Shown here: one piece after another, positions 23,917-32,391 of the stretch
How the letters are laid out: every line of letters starts with the position of its first letter
Position numbering within the stretch: position 1 is the first letter of the stretch
Source: JACCVG01 sp963790245
Lineage (GTDB): Bacteria; Actinomycetota; Thermoleophilia; Solirubrobacterales; Thermoleophilaceae
Length of the DNA stretch: 64,000 nt
Direction of reading: 5' to 3'
Assembly (NCBI GenBank): GCA_963790245.1
Contig: CAWBNP010000002.1
Span: forward strand, 558,001-622,000
The notes under the pieces: model-generated
What the model saw: only the letters and a program-made list of their open reading frames with translations
What the model was told of the DNA's origin: nothing
Database searches by the model: none
Made by a program: the position numbers and the translations under genes

Positions 23917-25764
23917 CTAAATCGCGCACTCCCCTTCGCCCCGGCTCACGACGAATTCATCCTTCTTGCTCCAGTCCATGAAGAAGCTCATGTTCTCCAG
24001 GTTGAACTCGACCGGCAACGAGAGCTCGCGGACCGTGTCCTCGAAGAGCTTCGGACCGACCCGCTCGGCGAACGCGTTGAACTCCTCGGTCTCCGACGCA
24101 CGGTCGGACAGGTACAGGTTGACCCAGCGCTCGACCGCCTCGGGAACGCGCTTGGCGGGCAGCCGGACCTTGAGCCGCGTGCCGTAGATGACCTCGCCAC
24201 CCTCGTAGTTGCCGCCGATGTGCGCCACATAGGCGGGCATCGTCTTGTCGCCGACCTTGATCGAAGCACCGTAGAAGCCGATGTTGGCGATGTGGTGCTG
24301 GCTGCACCCGTTCGGGCAGCCGCTCATCTTCACGTGAATCCGCTTGGCAAGCGGATCGGTCACGTCCATCTCCGCAAGCCGCGCGCGGACCGCCGCGTTG
24401 AGCCCCATCGAGGAGGTGATCCCCATCTTGCAGCTATCGGTGCCCGGGCAGCTGACGACGTCGGTGATCGTGTCCGCGCCCGGCTCATCCAGGCCGAGCT
24501 CGCCGAGCGCCTTCCAGACGCTGTAGATCGACTCGTCGCGCACCCAGCGCAGGACGATGTTCTGCTGCACGGTCATGCGTGCGTAACCGCCGCAGTGGTC
24601 GCGCATGATCTGGCCGAGGCCGCGGAACTGCTCGGGTGTCAGGTCGCCGCGGACAACGGCGACCTCGACCGCGTTGAAGCCGTTCTGGCGCTGCGCGGCG
24701 ACGTTGTGCTCGGACCAGCGCTCGAACTCGGTGAGATCGCCGTTCGGGCTCGCGTAGTCGGCCGGCACGGTCGGAGCGTGAGCCTCCTCGTCGTGGTCGA
24801 AGGCGAGCCGCTCGACGGCGTAGTCGACACCGTGGTGCCAATCGCTCTCGAGCTCGGCCTCGACCAGCGTGCGGAACTCGTCCATGCCGATCTTGTCGAT
24901 CAGCACCTTGATCCGCGCGCGGGCGCGGTTCTTGCGCAGCCAGTCCTGGCGATCGAAGATCCGTAGGCAGGCCTCGGTCACCTTGAGGTACTCCCCGTCG
25001 TCGGCGCGCACGAACTCCGACAGCGTCGGAGCAATCCGCGGCATGATCGATGTCCCGCCGCCGACGCGCATCTCGAACCCGCGTACGAGCTCGCCGTCGA
25101 TGTCGCGCACGCGCGGGATGAAGGCGATGTCGTGGATTCCGGTGATCGCCCGGTCTTCGTCGGTCGCGGTGAAGGCCGTCTTGATCTTGCGCGGCATCAG
25201 CTGGCAGACGTCGTGGCGGACGAAGTAGCGCACGTAGGCGCCGACATATGGCGTCGGGTCGAACAGCTCGTCCTCGCAGATCCCGGCCCACGGGTCGCCG
25301 GTCACGTTGCGGACGGTGTTTCCGCAGCCCTCGCGCGAGGACAGCTTGGTCGCCGAGAGCTCGCGGATCACCTTCGCCATGTCGGGCAGCGGGATGTGAT
25401 GGATCTGGATGTTCTGCCGGGTCGTGATGTGGCCCTTGTTGAGCGGGGCGTACTTCTCGACGACGTCGGCGAAAGCGTCCATCTGGTCCGGCGTGACGCC
25501 GCCGAACGGCAGCTTGATGCGGCACATCTGAACGGGGATCTCGGCGGCCTGGCGCTGGCCGTAGACACCCTGCTTGAGGCGGAAGCCGATGAACTGGTCC
25601 TCGGGCGTGTCGCCGCCGAGGAACTTCGCGACCTCGTTGTCGAAGTCATCGAACTCCTGCTCGATGATCGGGATGATGTGTCCCGGGACGTTCTCGTAGA
25701 CCTCGGGGTTGTCGATCGTCCCCTTGCGGCCCGCCGGCTTGGTCTCGGAAGAAGTCGGTTCCAT
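23917..25764 (-). CDS. sir: Ferredoxin-dependent assimilatory sulfite reductase (nitrite/sulfite reductase family)
   Basis: 615 aa with the doubled ferrodoxin-like and siroheme domains of the family. The siroheme/[4Fe-4S] ligands are CPGTDSC and SGCPNGCSQH in the C-terminal half; the arginines around LNKGHITTRQNIQIHHI bind the anion and siroheme. It reduces sulfite to sulfide with six electrons. Because cysH follows directly, sulfite is the likely substrate rather than nitrite. The start at 25764 has GGAG about 20 nt upstream. No cysD/cysN or siroheme genes are in the window. Confidence 0.92.
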   Translation of the reverse strand: MEPTSSETKPAGRKGTIDNPEVYENVPGHIIPIIEQEFDDFDNEVAKFLGGDTPEDQFIGFRLKQGVYGQRQAAEIPVQMCRIKLPFGGVTPDQMDAFADVVEKYAPLNKGHITTRQNIQIHHIPLPDMAKVIRELSATKLSSREGCGNTVRNVTGDPWAGICEDELFDPTPYVGAYVRYFVRHDVCQLMPRKIKTAFTATDEDRAITGIHDIAFIPRVRDIDGELVRGFEMRVGGGTSIMPRIAPTLSEFVRADDGEYLKVTEACLRIFDRQDWLRKNRARARIKVLIDKIGMDEFRTLVEAELESDWHHGVDYAVERLAFDHDEEAHAPTVPADYASPNGDLTEFERWSEHNVAAQRQNGFNAVEVAVVRGDLTPEQFRGLGQIMRDHCGGYARMTVQQNIVLRWVRDESIYSVWKALGELGLDEPGADTITDVVSCPGTDSCKMGITSSMGLNAAVRARLAEMDVTDPLAKRIHVKMSGCPNGCSQHHIANIGFYGASIKVGDKTMPAYVAHIGGNYEGGEVIYGTRLKVRLPAKRVPEAVERWVNLYLSDRASETEEFNAFAERVGPKLFEDTVRELSLPVEFNLENMSFFMDWSKKDEFVVSRGEGECAI

Positions 25765-25900
25765 CGGCTTTTCGAAGCTCCTCCTCGCGCATCTGGCGCG
25801 GTGGTTCTCGTCAGTTCACGACCCAAAGTAGCAAAACCCATCCGGGATTTAGGAGATTCGCTCGACGGCGCGCTCTGCGCCGCCTTTTCGGCCACCCGGC

Positions 25901-25906
25901 TAGCCT
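25901..25906 (+). promoter_or_regulatory. -10 element TAGCCT for a leaderless gene
   Basis: TAGCCT ends 6 nt before the ATG at 25913, the same spacing as at 5551, 44122 and 47115. Confidence 0.6.
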
Positions 25907-25912
25907 TGCTGC

Positions 25913-26836
25913 ATGAGGGTTCGAAGCATGTTTCTCGCGGCCCTGGCGGCGGTCGCGGCGGCCGTCGTGGGCGCGGCGCCGTCGACGGCGGCTCCCAACT
26001 GCCGTGGCTCGGTGGAGCCGCGCGCGATCGCGTCCGGGCTCGGCGTGCTCGAGTCGGTCATCTCCGGGCCCGACGGTCGGCTCTACTTCACCTCCGGCGC
26101 CGGCGGCGGTCGGCTGCTGCGGATCTCCAGGCCCGGCGGCACGCCGCAAACGGTCACCACCCCGGTCGAGGCGCCCGGCGGGCTCGTTGTCGACGGTCGG
26201 CGCCTGATCCTCGGCTACGGGACCAGCATCGCAGGCGGCGTCGGCGGGAACCTCCTGCCACGAGCCGGGCTGCTACGGATCGACCCGCGTACCGGCGACT
26301 CGCAGGTACTCGTGAGAGGGCTCCAGATGGCGAATGGACTGGCGCGCGGACGCGACGGGACGATCTATGCGTCGAACGATTTCGGAATCGGCATCGATCG
26401 CGTGCGCGGTACGCGCGTCGAGCTCAACTGGGCCTCGACGATCTCGGGCAACGGGCTCGTGGTCAGTGAGGACGGCCGCTCGCTGTATGCCGCCCAAACT
26501 TTCCAGCCCGCGGCGATCCAGCGGATCGCGATCGACCGGCCGAAGCAGCCGAACACCTTTGCACGGCCCGACGGCCCGCTGGACCTGTTCGCCGGGCTCG
26601 ACGGGATGACCCGCGACGGCAGCGACCGGCTGTTCGTGGCCGCCAACCTGTTCGGCGAGGTCTGGCGGGTCGACCGCGGCGGACAGATCTGCGTCGTCGC
26701 CCGCGGGCTGAACATGCCCAGCGCCGTCGCCTTCGGCAGCGGCAGGCGCGGCTTCGAGCGGAAGAACCTCTACGTCGTCGAGTTCGGCGGGCGGGTCAGC
26801 GAGCTGGCAGCAGCACGCAACGCGCGCTCGCGCTAG
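25913..26836 (+). CDS. Secreted SMP-30/NHL-like beta-propeller protein
   Basis: 307 aa. The signal peptide (FLAALAAVAAAVVGAAPSTA) is cleaved near residue 28. Repeated blades such as SVISGPDGRLYFTSG, MANGLARGRDGTIYASND and GMTRDGSDRLFVAANLFG indicate a six-bladed propeller like gluconolactonase/SMP-30 or ScyD proteins. Metal-binding Glu/Asn/Asp positions cannot be assigned with confidence, so enzymatic activity is unknown. It has its own leaderless promoter and is divergent from sir. Confidence 0.75.
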   Translation: MRVRSMFLAALAAVAAAVVGAAPSTAAPNCRGSVEPRAIASGLGVLESVISGPDGRLYFTSGAGGGRLLRISRPGGTPQTVTTPVEAPGGLVVDGRRLILGYGTSIAGGVGGNLLPRAGLLRIDPRTGDSQVLVRGLQMANGLARGRDGTIYASNDFGIGIDRVRGTRVELNWASTISGNGLVVSEDGRSLYAAQTFQPAAIQRIAIDRPKQPNTFARPDGPLDLFAGLDGMTRDGSDRLFVAANLFGEVWRVDRGGQICVVARGLNMPSAVAFGSGRRGFERKNLYVVEFGGRVSELAAARNARSR

Positions 26837-26957
26837 CGCTCAGACGCCCGCGCCGGAGCGCGCGGATGAGCGAGTCTGGCGGCGGAAGAGGGAGCAACGC
26901 GTGCTCTGCACGCGAGCGACCGTATGACTCCGCCAGAGGAAGCTCAGACGCCCGCGC
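26836..26957. repeat. 16-bp direct repeat and inverted repeats between two convergent genes
   Basis: GCTCAGACGCCCGCGC occurs at 26836-26851 and again at 26942-26957. The second copy covers the 3' end of the lipoprotein gene; the first lies just past the propeller gene. Between them TCTGGCGG and CCGCCAGA form an inverted repeat, with a GCGTGC-TCT-GCACGC hairpin inside. It may act as a convergent terminator or be the trace of a local duplication. Confidence 0.4.
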
Positions 26958-27438
26958 AGCCCGGGATGCCGAGCTCGGAGGCGAGCCGCTCGGCCTCCGT
27001 GGTCAGCTCGGCCGCGTCGGCGCCGCCCTCCACGCCTCCGCCGTCGGGATCGGGCTCAGCCCTGTAGCTCGCGCGCGCGTCGGCGAGCTTCTCTTGAACG
27101 CTGACGAACTCATCGAGCGTTCCCTGGTCGGCAGGATCGACGGCCAGCGTGCGGATCCCGTCGATGTAGGCCTGCTCGGCAGCTGCCAGCGACTCCTCGA
27201 ACTCGGCGATCTCGTCCTCGCCCTTTGGCGTCGGCAACGAACCGACCGTCTCACGGAACTCGGCACACAGCCCGCCGGCGACCTCGGCCGGCGCCCCGGC
27301 GCTCATGCCCGGATCGGTCGCGACCGACGAGGTCTCAGACGGTTCTGTCGGGGCTGGCGCGGTGCTCTGCCCTCCCCCGCATCCGACGACAGCCAGCGAC
27401 ACGATGAGGACGGGCAAGGAGAAGCGGAGATCGTTCAT
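26944..27438 (-). CDS. Small lipoprotein of unknown function
   Basis: 164 aa. Signal peptide with lipobox LAVVGC, then a Thr/Ser/Pro-rich spacer, then a helical domain (about 50-160) with one Cys near each end (LCAEFRE and PGCAGV) that could form a disulfide. The helical pattern EFEESLAAAEQAYIDGIRTL resembles the second lipoprotein of the window at 34469. It follows ccdA by 21 nt on the same strand and may be exported with redox proteins, but no function can be assigned. Confidence 0.7.
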   Translation of the reverse strand: MNDLRFSLPVLIVSLAVVGCGGGQSTAPAPTEPSETSSVATDPGMSAGAPAEVAGGLCAEFRETVGSLPTPKGEDEIAEFEESLAAAEQAYIDGIRTLAVDPADQGTLDEFVSVQEKLADARASYRAEPDPDGGGVEGGADAAELTTEAERLASELGIPGCAGV

Positions 27439-27459
27439 GGCGCGAACCTTACAACCGGC

Positions 27460-28194
27460 TCAGACGTTCTGGAAGAAGTTCAGCCCCCAGCCGTCGAGCA
27501 GCCTCTGCGCCTCGATGTTGAGGCGCGTCAGCTCGTTGGTGTAGACGAGCGTCCCCATCACCACGAGCACGCCCCCCGAGACGATCTGGATTGCCCGGTA
27601 GTGCCGCCGAATCCAGGCGAACGCGTTCTGAGCGGCGCCGAACCCCAGTGCTGACATGAAAAACGGGATCGCCAGCCCGAGCGAGTAGACCGCCAGCAGG
27701 GCCCCGGCCTCAGCGGTCGACTGCTGGGTCGCCGCGAGACCGAGAATCGCGCCGAGCGTCGGGCCGACGCACGGTGTCCATGCGAGCGCGAACGCGAGAC
27801 CGGCGATCACCGGCCCTCCCCTGCCCGCGCGCTCGATCAGCCGCGGCACGCGCCAGTCGCGATTGAGCCCCATCAGGAACGCGGAGCCGATGAACAACAG
27901 CCCCATCAGGATGATCGCCGCGCCCGCGATCCTGCGCAGCAGGAGCTGGTTGCCGCCGAGCAACGACCCGAGCGCGGTCGTCGAGAGGCCGAGCAGGATG
28001 AAGACCAGCGAGAAGGTGGCGATGAAGATCAGGCTGCGGCCGAGCAGCGCCGAACTCGGCCGCTCGCCTGCGACCGGCGGTGTCCCCCCGGAGATCGCGG
28101 CCAGGTAGCCGGGAACCAGCGGCAGGCAACAGGGCGAGACGAACGAGACGAATCCGGCGGCGAGCGCGAGCGCGAGGCTCGGGGAATCGATCAT
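27460..28194 (-). CDS. ccdA: Thiol-disulfide electron transporter CcdA
   Basis: 244 aa, six membrane helices. The paired redox cysteines are in SPCCLPLVPGY and AWTPCVGP. CcdA moves reducing equivalents from cytoplasmic thioredoxin to the outside for cytochrome c maturation or other thiol proteins. The Cys-Cys doublet is common in actinobacterial CcdA. RBS AAGGGG lies before the ATG at 28194. No resB/resC or extracytoplasmic thioredoxin is adjacent. Confidence 0.9.
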   Translation of the reverse strand: MIDSPSLALALAAGFVSFVSPCCLPLVPGYLAAISGGTPPVAGERPSSALLGRSLIFIATFSLVFILLGLSTTALGSLLGGNQLLLRRIAGAAIILMGLLFIGSAFLMGLNRDWRVPRLIERAGRGGPVIAGLAFALAWTPCVGPTLGAILGLAATQQSTAEAGALLAVYSLGLAIPFFMSALGFGAAQNAFAWIRRHYRAIQIVSGGVLVVMGTLVYTNELTRLNIEAQRLLDGWGLNFFQNV

Positions 28195-28216
28195 CCCCTT
28201 GATTATCGCGGGCCGT

Positions 28217-28222
28217 TAGCCT
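28217..28222 (+). promoter_or_regulatory. -10 element TAGCCT for a leaderless gene
   Basis: TAGCCT ends 8 nt before the GTG at 28231. No ribosome binding site is present. It shares the 36-bp divergent gap with the ccdA promoter. Confidence 0.5.
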
Positions 28223-28230
28223 TGCGCGCC

Positions 28231-29430
28231 GTGTTTGCCACGGGACCAGAGGGCCGGACCGCTCGATCGGTGCTCGAGACGGTGGTCGAGCACCTCGCGT
28301 CGATCTACCGCCCGTCCTGCTCGCCGGGCGAGCGCGAAGCGGCCGAATGGATCGCCGAGCAGCTCAATGCGCTCGATACCCCCGCACGAGTGGAGCCCGA
28401 GGAGGCCTACGCCTCCTACTGGTGGACGCTGGCCACCTGGTGCGGCCTCGGGGTCCTGGCCGGAATCCTCGGGCGCTCGCGCCGCTGGCCCGGTGTGCTG
28501 CTGGGACTCGCTGCGGGGGCCGGAATCGCGGATGAGATCTCCAATGGCCTTCGCCCGTTGAGGCCGGTCCTGCTGCGGCGCCAGACCGCCTGGAACGTGG
28601 TCGGCGAAGGCGGAGACCGTGGGGCCGACCGGACGCTTGTCCTGCTCGCACACCATGACGCGCCGCACAGCGGGCTCGTCTTCGATCAGACGCTCCAGCG
28701 CAAGGCGGGCGAGCGATGGCCCGACCTGATCGAGCGGACCGATACGGCGATTCCGATCTGGGCGCCCGTCTTCGGACCGCCGTTCCTGACGGCGCTGGGG
28801 CTGCTGCTGCGCCGGCCGCGGCTGGTCTCGCTCGCCACGCTGTTCGGCATCGGGAGCACGGCCGCCTTCCTCGACATCGCCCGACGCCCCGCGGTGCCGG
28901 GTGCGAACGACAACCTGAGCGGAGTGGCTGCGATGGTCGCCGTCGCCGCCGCCCTGCGCGATCGGCCGGTCAGCGGACTGCGCGTGCTGTTCGTCTCCTG
29001 CGGGGCGGAGGAGTCGCTGCAGGAGGGGATCCGCCCGTTCATGCAGCGCCACAGCGCGCAGTTGCCGGTACAGACGACCTCGTTCCTCAACCTGGAGACC
29101 GTCGGCTCACCGCGGCTGGCGCTGCTCGAGGGCGAGGGGCCGATGTTCATGGAGGACTACCACGGCGATCTGAGCGACTTCGTAGCCGAGACCGCGGAGC
29201 GCGCCGGAATCGCCCTGCGCCGCGGGCTGCGGGCGCGGTCGAGCACCGACAGCATCATCCCGTCGCGCGCCGGCTACGAAACGGCGACGATCTGCTCGGT
29301 GGACCGCAACAAGGCGCTCTCCAATTACCACTGGCCATCCGACATCCCGGCGAACCTGGTGTACGAGACCGTCGAGGCCGCGGCGCAGCTCGCGGAGGCA
29401 GTCATCCGGCGGATCGCCGACGAGTCATAG
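28231..29430 (+). CDS. M28-family zinc metallopeptidase with internal membrane segments
   Basis: 399 aa from the GTG at 28231; a TTG at 28222 is in frame but lies inside the promoter hexamer. Metal and catalytic motifs: LAHHDAPHSG, PGANDNLSG, CGAEES, NLETVG and the final His in NYHWPSD. Hydrophobic segments at about 70-105 and 180-210 interrupt the catalytic fold, suggesting a membrane-bound aminopeptidase-like enzyme. Substrate unknown. Its 3' end meets the heparinase-like gene tail to tail. Confidence 0.82.
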   Translation: MFATGPEGRTARSVLETVVEHLASIYRPSCSPGEREAAEWIAEQLNALDTPARVEPEEAYASYWWTLATWCGLGVLAGILGRSRRWPGVLLGLAAGAGIADEISNGLRPLRPVLLRRQTAWNVVGEGGDRGADRTLVLLAHHDAPHSGLVFDQTLQRKAGERWPDLIERTDTAIPIWAPVFGPPFLTALGLLLRRPRLVSLATLFGIGSTAAFLDIARRPAVPGANDNLSGVAAMVAVAAALRDRPVSGLRVLFVSCGAEESLQEGIRPFMQRHSAQLPVQTTSFLNLETVGSPRLALLEGEGPMFMEDYHGDLSDFVAETAERAGIALRRGLRARSSTDSIIPSRAGYETATICSVDRNKALSNYHWPSDIPANLVYETVEAAAQLAEAVIRRIADES

Positions 29431-29433
29431 CTC

Positions 29434-31284
29434 TCAGCGGCTCTTTCCGCCCCTCTCCAGCGCGAGGACGCCCGCCTTTTCGATCAGCTTGAACGTCGTC
29501 GGGCGCTTGGCTCCGAGTGGATCGACGGAGAGCACGAGACCGGCCCCGCGCGCCTCGGACACGCGAAACGCCTTGCGCCGCTGGAGGCTGAAGGTCGCGA
29601 TCGTCGTGTCCGCTTCGCGTGGCCCTGTGCTCAGCGACACGGTCGGCCGCTGCACGGCGGTCCTGAAACTGGGAAAGGTCAGCCCCTGCAGCGGATCGGA
29701 GTCGCCGAAGAAGGTCTCGATCCTCGAGCGTGGGTCGGCGTCGGTCAGCGTTCCCGCGACGCGCCCACCCCGGAAGCCGATCCGCCGTCCGCTCCGGTCG
29801 AGCGTCAGGTCGGGACCGAAGTGGAACCAGCGCCGGTACGAATGCTCGGCGTCGGAAACCACTCGATCTACGACGATCAGCAATGACCCGGGCCGGTAGA
29901 GGAAGCTCCGCTCGTGCCGCACCCCTTGCTCGGCAAGCAGCGGATTGGTCGCCTGGATCAGGTAAAAGCCGTGCCCGGTGCCGGTGGCACGGATTCCGCT
30001 GCCGTAGGCCGAGCGTGTATCGCGCGGGAAGTCGAGGTCATCGACCTGGAGCACGCTGTGGGCGCGCGCCTCGACCTCGAAGTCGCGCTCCTCGCCGTCG
30101 TCCTTGTGGAACAGGCCGGTGTCGGAGACGATCCTGCGGCCACGCTCGTAGAGCTCGAAGCTGAGGTCGTCCGAGTGCTTGTGGGTCTGGTTGTGGAAGC
30201 TCGCCGCCACGCCCAGGTAGGCATCGCGATCGGGCCGCTTGACGATCGCATAGCCACCCCGGCGGAAGACCCGCATTCCGGAGTCGTCGGCGGCCGCCCC
30301 CCGCGCCCACCCAGGAGCCGGTTTGCGGTAGGTGTCGCCGAACTGGACGACGTGGTCGTCGGGCAGCACGAACCAGCCCGTCGTGTCCTCCATCCGCGCC
30401 TGCAGATCCAGCAGCGCGGCGTCCTCGGACGCCGAGAACCGGATGAAGTCCCGAGCGGTGTTGGTCGCCAGCCGCTGATAGCCCGCAGAGTGCTCCAGCC
30501 AGAGCGCCTCCGCCGCGTTCGTCCGTCCCATCAAGGTCAGCGGAAAGCGGTTGCGGGCCGTCTCGCCGAACCCGGCCGCGCCGCTTGTGAACGGCAGGTA
30601 CTTGGAGAGCAACAGCAGGCCGGCGTCGACGAACAGGCCGTGGTTGGACTCGCGGAAGTTGGCCTGATCGCTGAGGTAGGCGCCGTGCAGGGCGAGCGAG
30701 TCGAGCAGCGCTGAGGCCTGGCTGCGACTCAAGAACCCGTCCTCGCCCGGACGGGCGGCTTCCCGGCAGGCCATCGTGCGGGCGGTGAAGGCGATGTATG
30801 GGGCTCGATCGGCCGCCACCTTCGGGCTCCAGGGTTTGTTGTCGGCGTACACGCCCGCCCCGAGCGGCGGCGGCGGCGGATTGTCGGCAATCCAGTCGAG
30901 CGCGACGTCGCGCGCCCGCTCGATCGCGGCCGATCCGGAATCGGCCGCGCCGCGGTTGTAGACGAACAGGAGCAGGTCAAGCCACTTCAGCGAGTGGAGG
31001 TCGCCCCGCCAGTCGGAGCTGCCGAAGGGGTCCTGCGTCCAATCGATGTCCCCGGCCAGCTGACGCTCCTCCGCGGGGAACTCGGACACGACGAACCGGT
31101 TGTCGAGTCCGCGCGCGACCTCCTCCTCACTCCAGCGGTTCGTGCTGGAGATCACCAAGTACGCGGGGCAGGGCGCCTCGAACAGGGCGTCGATCTCGGC
31201 CTCCGGAGCGGCGAGCGCTGGCGCCGGGGCGAGCATCGCGACGGCGGCAGCGAGCGCGGCGCGGCTGAGAGGACCGCGAGCCAT
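29434..31284 (-). CDS. Secreted heparinase II/III-like polysaccharide lyase
   Basis: 616 aa with a signal peptide (ALAAAVAMLAPAPALAAP). An alpha/alpha barrel domain (about 40-330) contains NFRESNHGLF, the catalytic Asn-His region of the alginate/heparinase superfamily. The C-terminal beta-sandwich domain carries SFHNQTHKHSDDLSFELY with the His cluster typical of heparinase II/III. It should cleave an acidic polysaccharide by beta-elimination. The ATG directly follows the EAL gene stop (TGAATG), so it is at the end of a moeA-EAL-lyase transcript. Confidence 0.85.
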   Translation of the reverse strand: MARGPLSRAALAAAVAMLAPAPALAAPEAEIDALFEAPCPAYLVISSTNRWSEEEVARGLDNRFVVSEFPAEERQLAGDIDWTQDPFGSSDWRGDLHSLKWLDLLLFVYNRGAADSGSAAIERARDVALDWIADNPPPPPLGAGVYADNKPWSPKVAADRAPYIAFTARTMACREAARPGEDGFLSRSQASALLDSLALHGAYLSDQANFRESNHGLFVDAGLLLLSKYLPFTSGAAGFGETARNRFPLTLMGRTNAAEALWLEHSAGYQRLATNTARDFIRFSASEDAALLDLQARMEDTTGWFVLPDDHVVQFGDTYRKPAPGWARGAAADDSGMRVFRRGGYAIVKRPDRDAYLGVAASFHNQTHKHSDDLSFELYERGRRIVSDTGLFHKDDGEERDFEVEARAHSVLQVDDLDFPRDTRSAYGSGIRATGTGHGFYLIQATNPLLAEQGVRHERSFLYRPGSLLIVVDRVVSDAEHSYRRWFHFGPDLTLDRSGRRIGFRGGRVAGTLTDADPRSRIETFFGDSDPLQGLTFPSFRTAVQRPTVSLSTGPREADTTIATFSLQRRKAFRVSEARGAGLVLSVDPLGAKRPTTFKLIEKAGVLALERGGKSR

Positions 31285-32391
31285 TCAGGCGCGGGCGACC
31301 GGGAGCACGGGCGCACCCGCTTCGATCAGGGCCGCCGCCGCCGCGGCCGCCATCGGGCGGCCGAACAGATACCCCTGACCCAGCTCGCAGCCGAGCCGCT
31401 CGAGGGTCTCGGCCTGCGCCTCGGTCTCGATCCCTTCGACGACCGTTCCAAGCTTGAGCTTCGCGGCGAGCTCGATCAAGCTGCCGACAACCGCCTCAGT
31501 GCCCGGCCGCTCGAGGTCTTGCACGAACGGCCGCGCGATCTTGATCACGTCGACCGGCAGCGCGCCGAGCATCGAGAGCGCCGAGAAGCCGGTCCCGAAA
31601 TCATCGAGCGCGATCCGGACTCCCATCGCGCGGAACTCCGCGAGCACCGCCGGACCCGCCCCGTCGCTCTCGACGATCCGGCTCTCGGTCACCTCGAGCA
31701 CCAGTCGTTCCGGCGCCAGGCCGGTCGCGGCCAGCGCTTCGCCAACTGAGGCGACCAGCGAATCGTCGGACAATTCCGGCGCCGAGAGATTGACGGCGAC
31801 GAAGGCTCGTGAGGCCCCTCTCTCCCAGTCGACCGCGGCGGCGCAGGCCTCGCGCAGCACGAACCGCCCGATGGCGTGGATCAGGCCGGTCCGCTCAGCC
31901 AGCGGTATGAACTCGACCGGCGCAAGCAGGCCGCGCTTTGAATGACGCCAGCGTACGAGGGCTTCAAACCCTTCGACCCGGCCGCTCTTGAGCGCCACGT
32001 GCGGCTGATACTCGAGCGTCAACTCGCCCGCCGTTATCGCTCGGCGAAGCTCGAGCTCGGCGGGGGTGACTGAGACCGAGAGCAACATCCCGAACTGATC
32101 GCGCAGCGCGAGTAGGCCGACCGCGGCGAACGCCGTCACGACGTTGAACGCCAGAACGATCGGCGAGGCGCTGGCCCGCAGCGCGAGCGCGTCCGGGCCA
32201 CCCCCGAGCAGTGCGATGGCGCTCGCGAGGTGCCCGATGCCGACGGTGAACAGGATCAGGACCGTCGCCACCGCCAGCTTGTTGACGCTCCAGCGCCGTG
32301 TGCGGACCAGCGTTCGGCCGACGAGAACGACGATCATCAGCGCCGCCCCGGCGATCACGAGGCTGACGAGCACGTCGATCTGCCAGATCAT
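31285..32391 (-). CDS. Membrane EAL-domain cyclic-di-GMP phosphodiesterase
   Basis: 368 aa. Three N-terminal membrane helices (about 5-30, 40-65, 75-100), then an EAL domain (about 115-360). Catalytic motifs are intact: EALVRW, VNLSAPEL, LEVTES, LDDFGTG, VIKIARPF, VEGIETEAQ. It should hydrolyse c-di-GMP to pGpG. No GGDEF domain is attached. The ATG follows the moeA stop with no gap (TAGATG). Linkage to a polysaccharide lyase hints at control of exopolysaccharide turnover. Confidence 0.9.
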   Translation of the reverse strand: MIWQIDVLVSLVIAGAALMIVVLVGRTLVRTRRWSVNKLAVATVLILFTVGIGHLASAIALLGGGPDALALRASASPIVLAFNVVTAFAAVGLLALRDQFGMLLSVSVTPAELELRRAITAGELTLEYQPHVALKSGRVEGFEALVRWRHSKRGLLAPVEFIPLAERTGLIHAIGRFVLREACAAAVDWERGASRAFVAVNLSAPELSDDSLVASVGEALAATGLAPERLVLEVTESRIVESDGAGPAVLAEFRAMGVRIALDDFGTGFSALSMLGALPVDVIKIARPFVQDLERPGTEAVVGSLIELAAKLKLGTVVEGIETEAQAETLERLGCELGQGYLFGRPMAAAAAAALIEAGAPVLPVARA

